Positions 1-9,386 are shown, counted from the first letter of the stretch. The stretch is 64,000 bases of DNA from Neobacillus bataviensis LMG 21833 (GCF_000307875.1 NZ_AJLS01000036.1:122493-186492); one strand, 5' to 3'. The notes: generated by a model from the sequence alone, not told the origin. Program-made: numbers and translations.

Positions 1-65
1 TTATTTCCCAACTTACCTTCATTATAAAAAATTTAGGAAAAAAGTGCTATTTTATTTAAAAAATA

Positions 66-184
66 AATAAAAAAAGACGCCTGAATAATCAGGCGTCTTT
101 TGCGTATTGAGGCGAAAAACCACACTCCACATAGTGCGCTCCATAAAGGAATGTTTCTCGACTTACACAACTCAGCTCATCGCT
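66..184 (-). ncRNA. candidate small RNA or attenuated leader, minus strand
   Basis: No reading frame is evident here. On the minus strand a promoter-like pair (TTGTAT at 214-219, TATAAT at 190-195, 18 bp apart, extended by TGT before the -10) faces left. About 80 bp downstream lies a perfect 13-bp hairpin (arms 72-84 and 89-101). In the minus direction it is followed by a long T-rich tract, whereas in the plus direction only four T follow. The predicted transcript is about 120 nt and contains a second hairpin around 120-145. I do not recognise a known RNA family. It could be a free small RNA or the attenuated leader of a gene left of the window; the sequence cannot decide. Confidence 0.45.
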
Positions 185-189
185 TAGCT

Positions 190-219
190 ATTATAACATC
201 ATGATGAGGCAAAATACAA
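190..219 (-). promoter_or_regulatory. sigma-A-type promoter for the minus-strand RNA
   Basis: Reading the minus strand, TTGTAT and TATAAT are separated by 18 bp and the -10 has an extended TGN element. It points away from the SulP gene towards the terminator hairpin at 72-101. Predicted start is near 183. Confidence 0.5.
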
Positions 220-266
220 GTAAATTATTTTTGAATAAAAACTTGATTATTAATCGTTATTATCAT

Positions 267-286
267 ATATTCAAATAATCAGATAT
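267..286 (+). promoter_or_regulatory. candidate ArsR-family operator upstream of the SulP gene
   Basis: An AT-rich imperfect inverted repeat (ATAT at each end around TCAAATAATC) lies 30 bp before the SulP start. Its size and TCAAAT core resemble operators of ArsR/SmtB repressors such as CadC. The second gene of the operon encodes an ArsR protein, so autoregulation is a reasonable inference. Only 6 of 10 half-site positions are symmetric. Confidence 0.35.
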
Positions 287-315
287 ACAAAAATAAATAG
301 ATAAGAAGGGTGAAT

Positions 316-2064
316 ATGTTAACTGATAAAAGGTTCCATCATTATTCCTTAAGTAGCTTGCCAAAGGATCTCCTTGCAGGGGTGATTGTTGGGGTCATCG
401 CGATTCCACTTGGTATGGCATTCGCCATTGCTTCAGGGGTGAAGCCGGAGTATGGAATCTATACGACAATTGTTGCCGGGATTCTTATTTCCTTATGCGG
501 CGGTTCAAAGTATCAAATTGGCGGGCCGACGGGGGCATTCATTCCGATTTTGTTTGGGATTGTCATGACATACGGGTATGAAAATTTACTCATTGCCGGT
601 TTTATGGCAGGGATTATACTTTTATTCATGGGAATATTCAAACTGGGATCCTTGATTAAATATATTCCCAGGCCGGTTACAATTGGATTCACAACCGGAA
701 TAGCTGTCACCATTTTTACAGGGCAGATTGCTAGTTTCCTAGGATTAAAGGGGATGGAGAAGCATGAAGAGTTTATTAGAAACATTCAAGAGATTTTTAT
801 CCACCTTAATACAACTAGCCTATTTAGTGTAGTAACGGCAGCAATTTGTTTAGGTACCGTAATCCTTACACCAAAGATCGCTCCGAAGGTTCCGGGGCCG
901 CTCATTGGCTTAATCGTATCCACCTTAATTGCAACAATATTCTTCCCAAGTGAAGTGGCCACAATCGGAACGGCTTACGGTGAAATTCCTAGTACATTGC
1001 CGCAAATTCATATACCGGAGATCAATTTCGAGATCATGATGAAATTAATAAAGCCTGCGTTTATTATTGCCATGCTTGGCGGGATTGAATCTCTTCTTTC
1101 GGCAGTGGTAGCAGATGGAATGACAAATAGTAAGCATAATAGTAACAAGGAATTAATCGGGCAGGGGATTGCCAACATTCTCACACCATTATTTGGAGGG
1201 ATTCCAGCCACGGGTGCGATTGCTCGGACAGCAACCAACATTAAGAACGGAGCCATTTCACCTTTTTCGGGTATTATTCACGGGGTAGTCGTGTTACTTG
1301 TCCTACTGTTTTTTGCGCCTTATGCCTCTTATATTCCATTAGCAAGTATGGCGCCAATCCTGATGGTGGTTGCCTGGAATATGAGTGAGCGAAAGGTATT
1401 CGCCCATATTTTAAAAATAAAATCCACTGATTCACTTGTCCTTGTCGTGACATTTTTGTTAACGGTTTTTGTCAATTTAACGATGGCAGTGGAAGTCGGC
1501 TTAATCATGTCAGCGATTCTATTTGCCAAGCGGATGAGCGATGTGATGGTGACGGAAAAAGCATTGCCAAACCCGCATACGAAACATGAAAAGGTGGAGA
1601 CAGGAATGGTTACTGACACACATGACTGTCCGCAAATCAGTATTTTTAATGTAGAGGGCCCTTTATTTTTTGGAGCCGCATTGTCGTTTGAAGAAACGAT
1701 CATGAAAACCATCAATTATCGGCCAAAAATACTTTTACTAAGAATGGGCCGTGTTCCTTTTATTGATACCACAGGGGAAGCGAATTTAGTGCACATCGTT
1801 CACCATTTTTCGAAAAATGGTATAGTATTGATATCTGGGTTAAACCCACAGCCGGAAAAGGTTTTGAAAAAAACAGGTCTCTATGACAAGATGGGTGAGG
1901 AACATTTCTTTGAACATACCGGTGAGGCCATTCAATATGCACTGTCGCAAATTAATCAAAATAAATGTCTTGGCTGTAAACATTTTGCTTTTAGAGAGTG
2001 CAAGAAGCTCTCAGCTCAAGATGCTGTTGAAGGCAGCCGGAAGAAGCTTACTGCTACTTTTTAG
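316..2064 (+). CDS. SulP family inorganic anion transporter with STAS domain
   Basis: Integral membrane anion carrier of the SulP/SLC26 family, which moves sulfate, bicarbonate or related anions; the substrate here is not known. The first ~410 residues hold the multi-helix transport core, with the family-typical N-terminal stretch running from PKDLLAGVIVGVIAIPLGMA. A cytosolic STAS domain follows (about residues 437-545). The extreme C-terminus carries three cysteines (551, 554, 562; a CxxC then C), which is unusual and metal- or redox-site-like. ATG 316 is preferred over GTG 310 because AAGAAGGG lies 5-10 bp before it. The ArsR gene follows after 18 bp, so the two form an operon and the regulator probably controls this transporter. 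Confidence 0.9.
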   Translation: MLTDKRFHHYSLSSLPKDLLAGVIVGVIAIPLGMAFAIASGVKPEYGIYTTIVAGILISLCGGSKYQIGGPTGAFIPILFGIVMTYGYENLLIAGFMAGIILLFMGIFKLGSLIKYIPRPVTIGFTTGIAVTIFTGQIASFLGLKGMEKHEEFIRNIQEIFIHLNTTSLFSVVTAAICLGTVILTPKIAPKVPGPLIGLIVSTLIATIFFPSEVATIGTAYGEIPSTLPQIHIPEINFEIMMKLIKPAFIIAMLGGIESLLSAVVADGMTNSKHNSNKELIGQGIANILTPLFGGIPATGAIARTATNIKNGAISPFSGIIHGVVVLLVLLFFAPYASYIPLASMAPILMVVAWNMSERKVFAHILKIKSTDSLVLVVTFLLTVFVNLTMAVEVGLIMSAILFAKRMSDVMVTEKALPNPHTKHEKVETGMVTDTHDCPQISIFNVEGPLFFGAALSFEETIMKTINYRPKILLLRMGRVPFIDTTGEANLVHIVHHFSKNGIVLISGLNPQPEKVLKKTGLYDKMGEEHFFEHTGEAIQYALSQINQNKCLGCKHFAFRECKKLSAQDAVEGSRKKLTATF

Positions 2065-2082
2065 TAAAAGGGTGATGATGAA

Positions 2083-2436
2083 TTGAATTTGGAGATGCAA
2101 CGATTTAAAGCGGAGTTTTTTAAAGCATTAGCACATCCATTACGAATCCGGATCTTAGAGCTGCTGGGGGAAGGGGATAAGAATGTGAACGAACTACAAA
2201 CCCTTGTCGGCAGTGAGGGGTCTGCTGTATCACAGCAGCTTCAGGTGCTTCGTGCGAAAAATATTGTTTCAGGTACAAAGGAAGGTAACAAGGTTATCTA
2301 CACATTGAAGGATCCGATGATTATTGAATTGCTTGCCGTGGCAAAACAAATTTTTAATAATCATCTTGTGGATACGATTACGATATTGGATAAATTTAAA
2401 GAGGATGAAGAAGAACCAGTCACGCCGAAGAATTAA
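2083..2436 (+). CDS. ArsR/SmtB family transcriptional regulator
   Basis: Small winged-helix repressor (117 residues). FKALAHPLRIRILELL is the typical first helices of the family, and VSQQLQVLRAKNIV is the recognition helix region, followed by the beta wing (EGNKVIYTL). It has no cysteine, so it lacks the classical arsenic/cadmium ligands, and its inducer is unclear. The start is a TTG at 2083 behind AAAGGGTGATG; an ATG at 2095 has no proper ribosome binding site spacing. It is cotranscribed with the SulP gene. A candidate operator lies before that gene. Confidence 0.85.
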   Translation: MNLEMQRFKAEFFKALAHPLRIRILELLGEGDKNVNELQTLVGSEGSAVSQQLQVLRAKNIVSGTKEGNKVIYTLKDPMIIELLAVAKQIFNNHLVDTITILDKFKEDEEEPVTPKN

Positions 2437-2451
2437 ATTCTTCGGTTTTTT
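2425..2451 (+). terminator. intrinsic terminator after the arsR gene
   Basis: The arms CCGAAGAAT and ATTCTTCGG enclose a three-base loop that is the arsR stop codon region, followed by six T. The hairpin overlaps the end of the coding sequence. Confidence 0.85.
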
Positions 2452-2594
2452 CTATTTTTAAAGTGAAAAAGGGAGTATTGCTATATTTTGGGAATTATCG
2501 TTTTTTTGTAATATTTATGCCGATTTTTCACCCGGAAAATAGCTTACTATTAAGGTAGTAGTACTAGATATAGAAAAATAGGAAGGTGATTGAT

Positions 2595-4406
2595 ATGTAC
2601 GATTTGGTATTGCTGCATTCGCCTACGGTTTATGATTTCCGCAAAGAGATGCTGTTCACCGGCCCAATCAGCGATGTCGTTCCTTCTTCACCGGTGTTTG
2701 AAATGTATCCGATCGGTTTAACAAGTATCGGTGATTATTTAGAACGATTTGGGTTAAAGGTAAAGATTATCAATATCGCTAATCGAATGCTGCTAAACCC
2801 TAATTTTGATGTAGAAAAGAAAATTAGAAAAATTAAGACGAAAGCGTTTGGAATCGATCTTCATTGGCTGCCGCATGCGCACGGAAGTGTTGAACTTGCA
2901 AAGATTATTAAGAAGTACCATCCCGCTACGCCTGTAATGTTCGGCGGGCTCTCCAGCACCTATTTTCACAAGGAGCTCATTGAATATCCTTTTATCGATT
3001 TTGTCATGCGCGAAGATACAACCGAAAAACTGATACTCATGTTGCTGAATAAATTGGAGAAAAAGGAAACGGACAGTTTCTTTGATATCCCGAATTTAAC
3101 ATGGAAAAAGAGCAATTTTTATCATTATAATGAAATGACCTATGTCCCAGATAGTTTGGATGAATTTAATTTACCCGGCTACCGGTATATCATCCGGTCG
3201 GTCTTTAAGTATTTTAATCTATTAGACCCACTGCCATATAAAGGCTGGCTGCAGTATCCAAATACGGCAATTTTGACGTCAAAGGGCTGCACATACAATT
3301 GTTTAATCTGCGGTGGTTCCAAAGATGCGTACGACCTTAATTGTAATCGGAAAAAGCTGGTGATGCGCTCCCCTAAAAAGATGCTCGAGGATATTGCGTT
3401 AATCCAGCGATTTACCAGGGCACCCATATTCCTTTTAAATGATTTAAGGCAGGGTGGAAAAGAGTATGTGGATGAATTCTTAACGGGATTAGAACAAATG
3501 GATTTGAAGAATGAAATAGTCTTTGAATTATTCAATTATGTTGATGAAGAGTTTTTCAAGCGGCTGAACAAAGCAATGCCAAAGTACAGTATTGAGTTAA
3601 CACTAGAATTGGCCGATGAGGATATTCGTAAATATAATGGCAAGCTGCCATGTACAAATGTTAAGGTAATTGAAATGCTGCAATATGCGCTAAAACATAA
3701 CTGTGCAAAAATTGATATATTCTTCATGACGGGAATTCCCAATCAAGATTACGACAGTGCGATAAGAAATGTGGATTTTTGTGAAACTGTTCACAAAGAG
3801 TGTGGTGAAGATTTGCGGATCTCGTACTTCGTTGCCCCGCTTTCACCGTTTCTCGATCCCGGCAGTCCAGCCTTTGAACATCCTGAGAAATATGGCTATA
3901 AAAAGTTCTACCATAAGCTTGAAGACTTTCGTGCAGCTATGAAACAACCGTCATGGAAAAATATGCTGAGTTATGAAACGAATAAAATGACAAGGGAGGA
4001 CATCGTGCGTGCTACCTATGATTCGGCGTTAAAATTAAATGAATTTAAATATAAACATAATATCGTACCAAAGGATGTTCATGATGAGGTAGCGGTTAAA
4101 ATTGAAAAATCGGTCGAATTCCTTAAACGATTAGATGAACTGGCTCTCTTGCCAGATGATGAACAAAAGACGGAAATGGCAAAAATCAAGGAAGAGGTTG
4201 ACAAAATTAATCGACACAGTATCTGTGGTAAGAATGAACTTAAATGGGAGGTGAAAAAGCTCTTTGCCGATTTCCCGTCGTTAACCACTATCGGGATGGA
4301 ATTACTTGTGAAGGACATCATTAAAGGCATTAAGTGCCGGATTGGAAAAATTGATCGGAATATCGCAGTTATTCCAAACTCACAAAGCAATAATATGGAA
4401 AAATAG
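2595..4406 (+). CDS. B12-binding domain / radical SAM protein
   Basis: Radical S-adenosylmethionine enzyme with an N-terminal cobalamin-binding-like Rossmann region (about residues 1-150). The [4Fe-4S] cysteines sit in GCTYNCLICGG (C232, C236, C239; CxxxCxxC). The SAM barrel follows to about residue 430, and a helical, lysine/glutamate-rich tail of about 150 residues ends the protein. Length (603) and layout fit B12-dependent radical SAM proteins of unknown substrate, perhaps the Ta0216-like family (recalled, not checked). ATG 2595 is preferred to GTG 2586 because GGAAGGTGAT precedes it. It stands alone between two terminators or promoters, so context gives no substrate. Whether it truly binds cobalamin cannot be judged: no clear DxHxxG motif is visible. 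Confidence 0.8.
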   Translation: MYDLVLLHSPTVYDFRKEMLFTGPISDVVPSSPVFEMYPIGLTSIGDYLERFGLKVKIINIANRMLLNPNFDVEKKIRKIKTKAFGIDLHWLPHAHGSVELAKIIKKYHPATPVMFGGLSSTYFHKELIEYPFIDFVMREDTTEKLILMLLNKLEKKETDSFFDIPNLTWKKSNFYHYNEMTYVPDSLDEFNLPGYRYIIRSVFKYFNLLDPLPYKGWLQYPNTAILTSKGCTYNCLICGGSKDAYDLNCNRKKLVMRSPKKMLEDIALIQRFTRAPIFLLNDLRQGGKEYVDEFLTGLEQMDLKNEIVFELFNYVDEEFFKRLNKAMPKYSIELTLELADEDIRKYNGKLPCTNVKVIEMLQYALKHNCAKIDIFFMTGIPNQDYDSAIRNVDFCETVHKECGEDLRISYFVAPLSPFLDPGSPAFEHPEKYGYKKFYHKLEDFRAAMKQPSWKNMLSYETNKMTREDIVRATYDSALKLNEFKYKHNIVPKDVHDEVAVKIEKSVEFLKRLDELALLPDDEQKTEMAKIKEEVDKINRHSICGKNELKWEVKKLFADFPSLTTIGMELLVKDIIKGIKCRIGKIDRNIAVIPNSQSNNMEK

Positions 4407-4476
4407 CATTCTCCCATTTACCTAAATAATAGGTGCGAAATGTAGAACTCTGTAGGTTTATGTCGCTCTTCCTTTA

Positions 4477-4506
4477 TTGACCTTTGAGCTATAAATATGG
4501 TAAATT
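4477..4506 (+). promoter_or_regulatory. sigma-A promoter of the cold-shock gene
   Basis: TTGACC and TAAATT are 18 bp apart. The predicted start leaves a leader of about 150 nt before the coding region; long untranslated leaders are typical of cold-shock mRNAs, where they act in temperature-dependent translation. The leader role here is inferred. Confidence 0.6.
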
Positions 4507-4664
4507 ATGAGTAGCCGTTGCACGAGATTAGATTTATATTTACTCGCTTTGTTCAAAGTTTTAACCGATGTTTGGATGAGGAAATGAAGGTAAAGCTATC
4601 GCGTTGTAATTTGGTGAATTTACACATGGCTTACGTGTATAAGTCAATAGGAGGATTTTTTTAC

Positions 4665-4865
4665 ATGAAAAACGGTAAAGTAAAATGGTTTAACTCAGAA
4701 AAAGGTTTCGGATTCATCGAAGCTGAAGATGGAAACGACGTATTCGTTCATTATTCTGCAATTCAAACAGAAGGTTTCAAAACTTTAGAAGAAGGTCAAG
4801 AAGTATCTTTCGAAGTTGTTGAAGGAGCTCGTGGACCACAAGCTGCAAACGTAACTAAAAAGTAA
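4665..4865 (+). CDS. csp: cold-shock protein, CspA/CspB family
   Basis: Single-domain OB-fold nucleic-acid chaperone of 66 residues. RNP1 (KGFGFI, residues 13-18) and RNP2 (VFVHY, residues 26-30) are intact. It melts RNA structure at low temperature and in growth transitions. A longer open frame begins at 4518, but ATG 4665 has a strong ribosome binding site (ATAGGAGG) and gives exactly the family length. Codon use is biased as in highly expressed genes (GAA, GGT, GTA). It ends in a strong terminator. Confidence 0.95.
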   Translation: MKNGKVKWFNSEKGFGFIEAEDGNDVFVHYSAIQTEGFKTLEEGQEVSFEVVEGARGPQAANVTKK

Positions 4866-4883
4866 CTTTAAACCACTAATGAT

Positions 4884-4916
4884 AACAGCCCGGACAATGT
4901 GCCGGGCTGTTTTTTG
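4884..4916 (+). terminator. intrinsic terminator after csp
   Basis: A 10-bp GC-rich stem (AACAGCCCGG with CCGGGCTGTT, arms 4884-4893 and 4902-4911) has an 8-base loop and is followed by a run of T. Confidence 0.95.
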
Positions 4917-5031
4917 CTGTCTTTGATAGTATAAATGACATAATTTGTTAGGATTTCCTGGCTCATGTTCAAACCTATTTTGCTATAATAGTAGTATTGA
5001 TAATACGTAAAATATAAGTTGGGGTGAAAAG

Positions 5032-6177
5032 ATGAAATTTATCCATACAGCGGATTGGCACTTAGGAAAGCTAGTTCACGGTGTCTATATGACAGAAAAT
5101 CAAAGGGAAGTACTCGAGCAATTCGTCGAAATTGTAGCTGAAGAAAAGCCGGATGCAGTGGTTATTGCTGGTGATCTTTATGATCGTTCCGTACCGCCGA
5201 CTGATGCCGTTGAGTTACTCGATGAGATTCTTTTTAAAATTAATGTCGAGTTGAAAACGCCAATTGTGGCAATTGCCGGAAATCATGATAGTGCCGAGCG
5301 CCTTTCATTTGGCAGTTCGTGGTACAAGCATAGCCAATTTTATCTTTCGGGTAAATTATCAAACAGCTTCAAACCAGTACAAATTGGCGGAGTAAACTTT
5401 TTCCTTGTCCCATACGCAGAGCCAGGTGTCGTCCGCCAGCTCCTCAGGGATGAATCTATCCATTCCCATCAAGATGCGATGAAGGCTCTAATTGGTAAAA
5501 TGGAAGAATCCATCAATCCAAATGAAGCAAACGTCTTGGTTGGCCATGCCTTTGTTTTGGGTGGTCAAACCTCTGACTCTGAACGGGTATTATCGGTTGG
5601 GGGCTCTGGGTGCGTTGGAGCAGAATTGTTCGAACCGTTTTCCTATACGGCACTTGGCCACCTCCACAGTCCTGATGCCATCACCCATCACAAAGTGAAA
5701 TATTCAGGCTCACTCTTAAAATATTCTTTTTCGGAAGCAAAACAAAGAAAGTCTATTTCTATCATTGAAATGAATGAGAAAGGAAAATTTACTCATCGCT
5801 ATCGCTCGCTTACACCTAAACATGACATGCGAGAATTAGAAGGACATTTGGAGGAGCTGCTGGATCCACATTTTTATGAAAAAGAACAGCTTCATGACTA
5901 TTTAAAAATTACCCTACTCGATGAAGGCGCGTTGCTTGATCCGATTAATAAATTGCGGCAGGTTTATCCGAATGTTCTACATCTGGAACGGAAAATAGAT
6001 ATAACCGACTTGAAGAACAAACAGTCTTTTCATGCCCACCGAAGCGAGAAAAAGTCAGAAATTGAGTTATTTGAACAATTTTATGCAGAAATGACCACCT
6101 CTGAATTTACGGGTGACAAAAAAGCGGTAATGGCTGATATTATTGACAAAGTGCTAAGGGAGGGGAACGCAATATGA
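5032..6177 (+). CDS. sbcD: exonuclease SbcCD, subunit D (Mre11-type nuclease)
   Basis: Nuclease subunit of the SbcCD (Mre11-Rad50-like) complex that cleaves DNA hairpins and processes double-strand ends. The metallophosphoesterase motifs are all present: HTADWHLGK, AGDLYDR, AGNHDSAERL, GHAFV and LGHLHSP, supplying the Mn-binding Asp/His residues. A C-terminal capping domain follows. Length 381 fits the family. ATG 5032 has GGGGTGAAAAG upstream. Its stop overlaps the sbcC start by 4 bp (ATGA), which implies translational coupling. Confidence 0.96.
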   Translation: MKFIHTADWHLGKLVHGVYMTENQREVLEQFVEIVAEEKPDAVVIAGDLYDRSVPPTDAVELLDEILFKINVELKTPIVAIAGNHDSAERLSFGSSWYKHSQFYLSGKLSNSFKPVQIGGVNFFLVPYAEPGVVRQLLRDESIHSHQDAMKALIGKMEESINPNEANVLVGHAFVLGGQTSDSERVLSVGGSGCVGAELFEPFSYTALGHLHSPDAITHHKVKYSGSLLKYSFSEAKQRKSISIIEMNEKGKFTHRYRSLTPKHDMRELEGHLEELLDPHFYEKEQLHDYLKITLLDEGALLDPINKLRQVYPNVLHLERKIDITDLKNKQSFHAHRSEKKSEIELFEQFYAEMTTSEFTGDKKAVMADIIDKVLREGNAI

Positions 6178-9100
6178 AACCGTTAAAACTAACGATGCAG
6201 GCGTTTGGCCCTTATGCCGACAGGGAAGAAATTGACTTTACTTCATTAGGTAACCGCACGATGTTTGTCATTTCAGGAAAAACCGGCGCTGGGAAAACGA
6301 CGATTTTTGATGCGATTAGTTATGCGATTTATGGAAAAGCAAGCGGTGAGGATCGCAATGGTCCTGAGCTCCGCAGCCAATTTGCTGCTGATGAATTATT
6401 AACAGAGGTTTCGCTTGATTTTTCCTTACGAAACAAGGTGTATTCGATTACTAGGTCTCCACAGCAGTTGAAAAAGAAAGACAAGGGAGATGGCTTTACA
6501 CAGCTTGGTGCAAAGGCCGAATTATACATGTGGAATGAAGAGGGCGAGAAAAACCTGCTGGCCTCAAAAATCAGTGAGGTAGAGGAAAAAATTAAGGAAA
6601 TCATGTTGATTGACGCTAACCAGTTCCGGCAAATCCTTATGATTCCGCAGGGGGAATTCCGCAAGTTGTTGATCTCTGATAGTAAAGATAAAGAAGTGAT
6701 TTTACAGCGGCTGTTCCATACCCAGCTCTATAAAATGGTCGAAGACAAATTGAAGGAAGAAGCGACTGAACTAAAAAGATCTGTTGAAGACCAGATCCAG
6801 GCACGCAATGAAGCCATTCGCCGTATTCAAGCAGTAACGAATGATGAGCTTCTCGAATACATGGAAGCGGGAAGTGTAAATGACACTATCATTATGCCGC
6901 TGTTACAATCAGAAATTGTTGGTTTGACTGAAATGCTTGAACAGCTGAATACCCATTATAAGGACAAGCTTCAAGAGCAGGATCGGTTAAAGGGACAGCT
7001 GTTTGAAGCGGAAACGATTGTGAAACAGCTGCAAACAAGAGATGCATTAAAGAATCAAAAAGCGCAGCTTGAATCTCAGCAGGATTTGTTTGTCGAAAAG
7101 GAGCTCCAGGTGCAAAATGCGCAAAAGGCTGCACACCTTGCGCAACAAGAGGAGCTGTGCCATCGCTTAAAACGGGACGCTGACAAACTGACTGGTGAAG
7201 TACAAACGTTAAAAGGGAAAATAGAAGACTTGGACGGGCTTGCTAAGCAGCAGGAGGAAGAGCTCCAAAAAGAAATAGAACGTGAAAGTGAGCGGCAGTT
7301 TGCCTTGGAAAAGGTAAACCAGCTGCTAAATATCAAAGAGGATGTATACTCGTACCATGCATTAGTAAAGGAAACTACAGTAAAAGGAACACTTTTAAAA
7401 ACGGCTAAGAAAAAGCAGCAAAATGCCGAAGAAAATCTTGTGCAAAATGAAGAAATAATGAAATCCATGCAGCAGCAAAAGTCCGAGATTGAAAAAGGAC
7501 AGCTAACCTATTTAGAAAATGAGCGACAGGTTGAAAAGCTGCAAACAGAGCTTGATCGCTTAGAAAAATATGAAACGCTTTATGTTCGCCACCAAACAGC
7601 AGCGCAAAACCTTAAGGCGATTACCGATCGATATGAAAATACGGTGGCAAAATTCATGGATGCGAAAGCACTTGTGGTGGACTTGGAAAGTAAATGGCTT
7701 CATGGCCAAGCCACACTTTTAGCCTCAAAGCTCCAAACTGGAGAAGCATGCCCTGTATGCGGCTCCGAGCACCATCCTTCTCCGGCAATAGGGCAGGATG
7801 AAAGCATTCCAAATGAACATGACATGAAGGCAGCAAAAGAGCTTGCCGCCAAATGGGAAAAGGAAAAGTCTGCAGACGAAGCAAAGCTTTATCAAAGCCA
7901 GTCCGCAGTAGTGTTGCAGAAGGAAGCCCTTGCCGAAACAATGGAAGAAATTCGTACAGTTCGAGCAGATTTTACCGAAAGCGACCTATCTTTTGTTAAG
8001 GCTGAAACTGTTGCTGCCAAAAATTCACTTATTCGGGTTCAGGCTGATCTCGATAAGAAAATCAAGCTACTTGACCAAATTAAAAAGGAATTGGAGAAAA
8101 GGGAATCTGATAAGGCAGTGTTACAAAATGCCATTCAACAATTTTCTGCTGATGTGACAGAATTAACGGTGCAATTCACGGAAAAGAAAACGAATTTGAC
8201 TAGAATGATGAACGTCATCCCTGAGGATTTGCGCTCGGAAGCAGAATACGAGAAAGCCCTTTTTACAGTCAAAAGTCAGCATGAAACTTTGTTAAAGCAA
8301 TTAGATGATGCACAGAAAAACTTACAGGCAGTAAGAGAAAAGCTATCTAATGAAACCGCTCGATTGAAGGATGCTGAGAAACATTTAGCTGATAAACAGC
8401 ACGAACTTGATCATGAACGAGAAATCTTTATCAAAAAATTATCAGAGCAAGGCTTTGAAAAATATGGCATGTATGCTGCTTCTAAACGGTCTGAAGGAGA
8501 AATTCGCAGTCTTGAGGCTGAAATCCGCGGCTATCGTGAAGAGTTACGATCGGTTTCCGACCGGTTGAAGGAATTAACGGATTTGTTAGCAGACGTAAAA
8601 ACACCGGATGTTGAAGGATTAAAGGATGAGCTATCAAAGATGGGATTTGCCATCGAAAAATTAAATCAAAAGCGAAATGATCTTTTTGTTAAAAAGCGTG
8701 ATAATGAGGATATTTATCATCGGGTTGAGCAATTAAATGAAAATATGAAGCTCCTAGAGGAACGGTATAAATTAATTGGCCATCTCTATGAAATAACCAA
8801 AGGTCAAAATAATTTCCGAGTCACGTTTGAACGATATGTGCTTGCCGCTTTCTTAGATGATATATTGCGAGAAGCCAATGTCCGCTTGCGAAAAATGACA
8901 TCCGGACGTTTTCAATTGTTAAGAAAAACGGATCGATCAAAGGGGAATGCCCAAAGCGGCTTGGAATTGCTTGTCTTTGACCAATACACAGGCCAGGAAC
9001 GCCATGTTAAAACCTTATCGGGCGGGGAAAGCTTTAAGGCATCCCTTTCACTTGCATTAGGTCTGGCAGATGTGGTGCAAAATTATGCCGGCGGTGTGTC

Positions 9101-9311
9101 GTTGGAAACGATGTTTATCGATGAAGGATTTGGTACACTTGACCCTGAATCGCTAGACCAAGCGATTGAAGCGTTAATGGATATCCAGAGCAGCGGCCGT
9201 TTAGTCGGTATTATCTCGCATGTCCCAGAATTAAAGGAAAGAATTGATGTTAGACTCGAAGTAATTGCAGGACAAACCGGCAGCAGAACAGAATTTATGT
9301 TTACCAACTAA
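6174..9311 (+). CDS. sbcC: exonuclease SbcCD, subunit C (Rad50-type ATPase)
   Basis: SMC-like ATPase partner of SbcD, 1045 residues. Walker A (GKTGAGKT, about residues 35-42) lies in the N-terminal head. Two long coiled-coil arms rich in E/K/Q are joined by a zinc hook (CPVC, about residues 526-529), through which two molecules dimerise. The C-terminal head has the ABC signature LSGGESFKASL and Walker B METMFIDEGFGTLD. ATP-driven head closure gates the SbcD nuclease. It forms a two-gene operon with sbcD and is closed by a strong terminator. Confidence 0.96.
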   Translation: MKPLKLTMQAFGPYADREEIDFTSLGNRTMFVISGKTGAGKTTIFDAISYAIYGKASGEDRNGPELRSQFAADELLTEVSLDFSLRNKVYSITRSPQQLKKKDKGDGFTQLGAKAELYMWNEEGEKNLLASKISEVEEKIKEIMLIDANQFRQILMIPQGEFRKLLISDSKDKEVILQRLFHTQLYKMVEDKLKEEATELKRSVEDQIQARNEAIRRIQAVTNDELLEYMEAGSVNDTIIMPLLQSEIVGLTEMLEQLNTHYKDKLQEQDRLKGQLFEAETIVKQLQTRDALKNQKAQLESQQDLFVEKELQVQNAQKAAHLAQQEELCHRLKRDADKLTGEVQTLKGKIEDLDGLAKQQEEELQKEIERESERQFALEKVNQLLNIKEDVYSYHALVKETTVKGTLLKTAKKKQQNAEENLVQNEEIMKSMQQQKSEIEKGQLTYLENERQVEKLQTELDRLEKYETLYVRHQTAAQNLKAITDRYENTVAKFMDAKALVVDLESKWLHGQATLLASKLQTGEACPVCGSEHHPSPAIGQDESIPNEHDMKAAKELAAKWEKEKSADEAKLYQSQSAVVLQKEALAETMEEIRTVRADFTESDLSFVKAETVAAKNSLIRVQADLDKKIKLLDQIKKELEKRESDKAVLQNAIQQFSADVTELTVQFTEKKTNLTRMMNVIPEDLRSEAEYEKALFTVKSQHETLLKQLDDAQKNLQAVREKLSNETARLKDAEKHLADKQHELDHEREIFIKKLSEQGFEKYGMYAASKRSEGEIRSLEAEIRGYREELRSVSDRLKELTDLLADVKTPDVEGLKDELSKMGFAIEKLNQKRNDLFVKKRDNEDIYHRVEQLNENMKLLEERYKLIGHLYEITKGQNNFRVTFERYVLAAFLDDILREANVRLRKMTSGRFQLLRKTDRSKGNAQSGLELLVFDQYTGQERHVKTLSGGESFKASLSLALGLADVVQNYAGGVSLETMFIDEGFGTLDPESLDQAIEALMDIQSSGRLVGIISHVPELKERIDVRLEVIAGQTGSRTEFMFTN

Positions 9312-9312
9312 A

Positions 9313-9361
9313 AAAAGAGTATTCCCTAAAAGTTCAGTCTTTTTAGGGAATACTCTTTTTA
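9313..9361 (+). terminator. intrinsic terminator after sbcC (bidirectional)
   Basis: A perfect 19-bp stem (9313-9331 with 9341-9359) has a 9-base loop; the arms begin with A4 and end with T4, so it can work in both directions. Confidence 0.95.
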
Positions 9362-9386
9362 AATTTTAGAGAAATTATTGATATAT

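Noticed and set aside
4518..4664. 49 extra N-terminal codons on the cold-shock protein
   Set aside because: They lie in the untranslated leader; ATG 4665 has the ribosome binding site and gives the family length.
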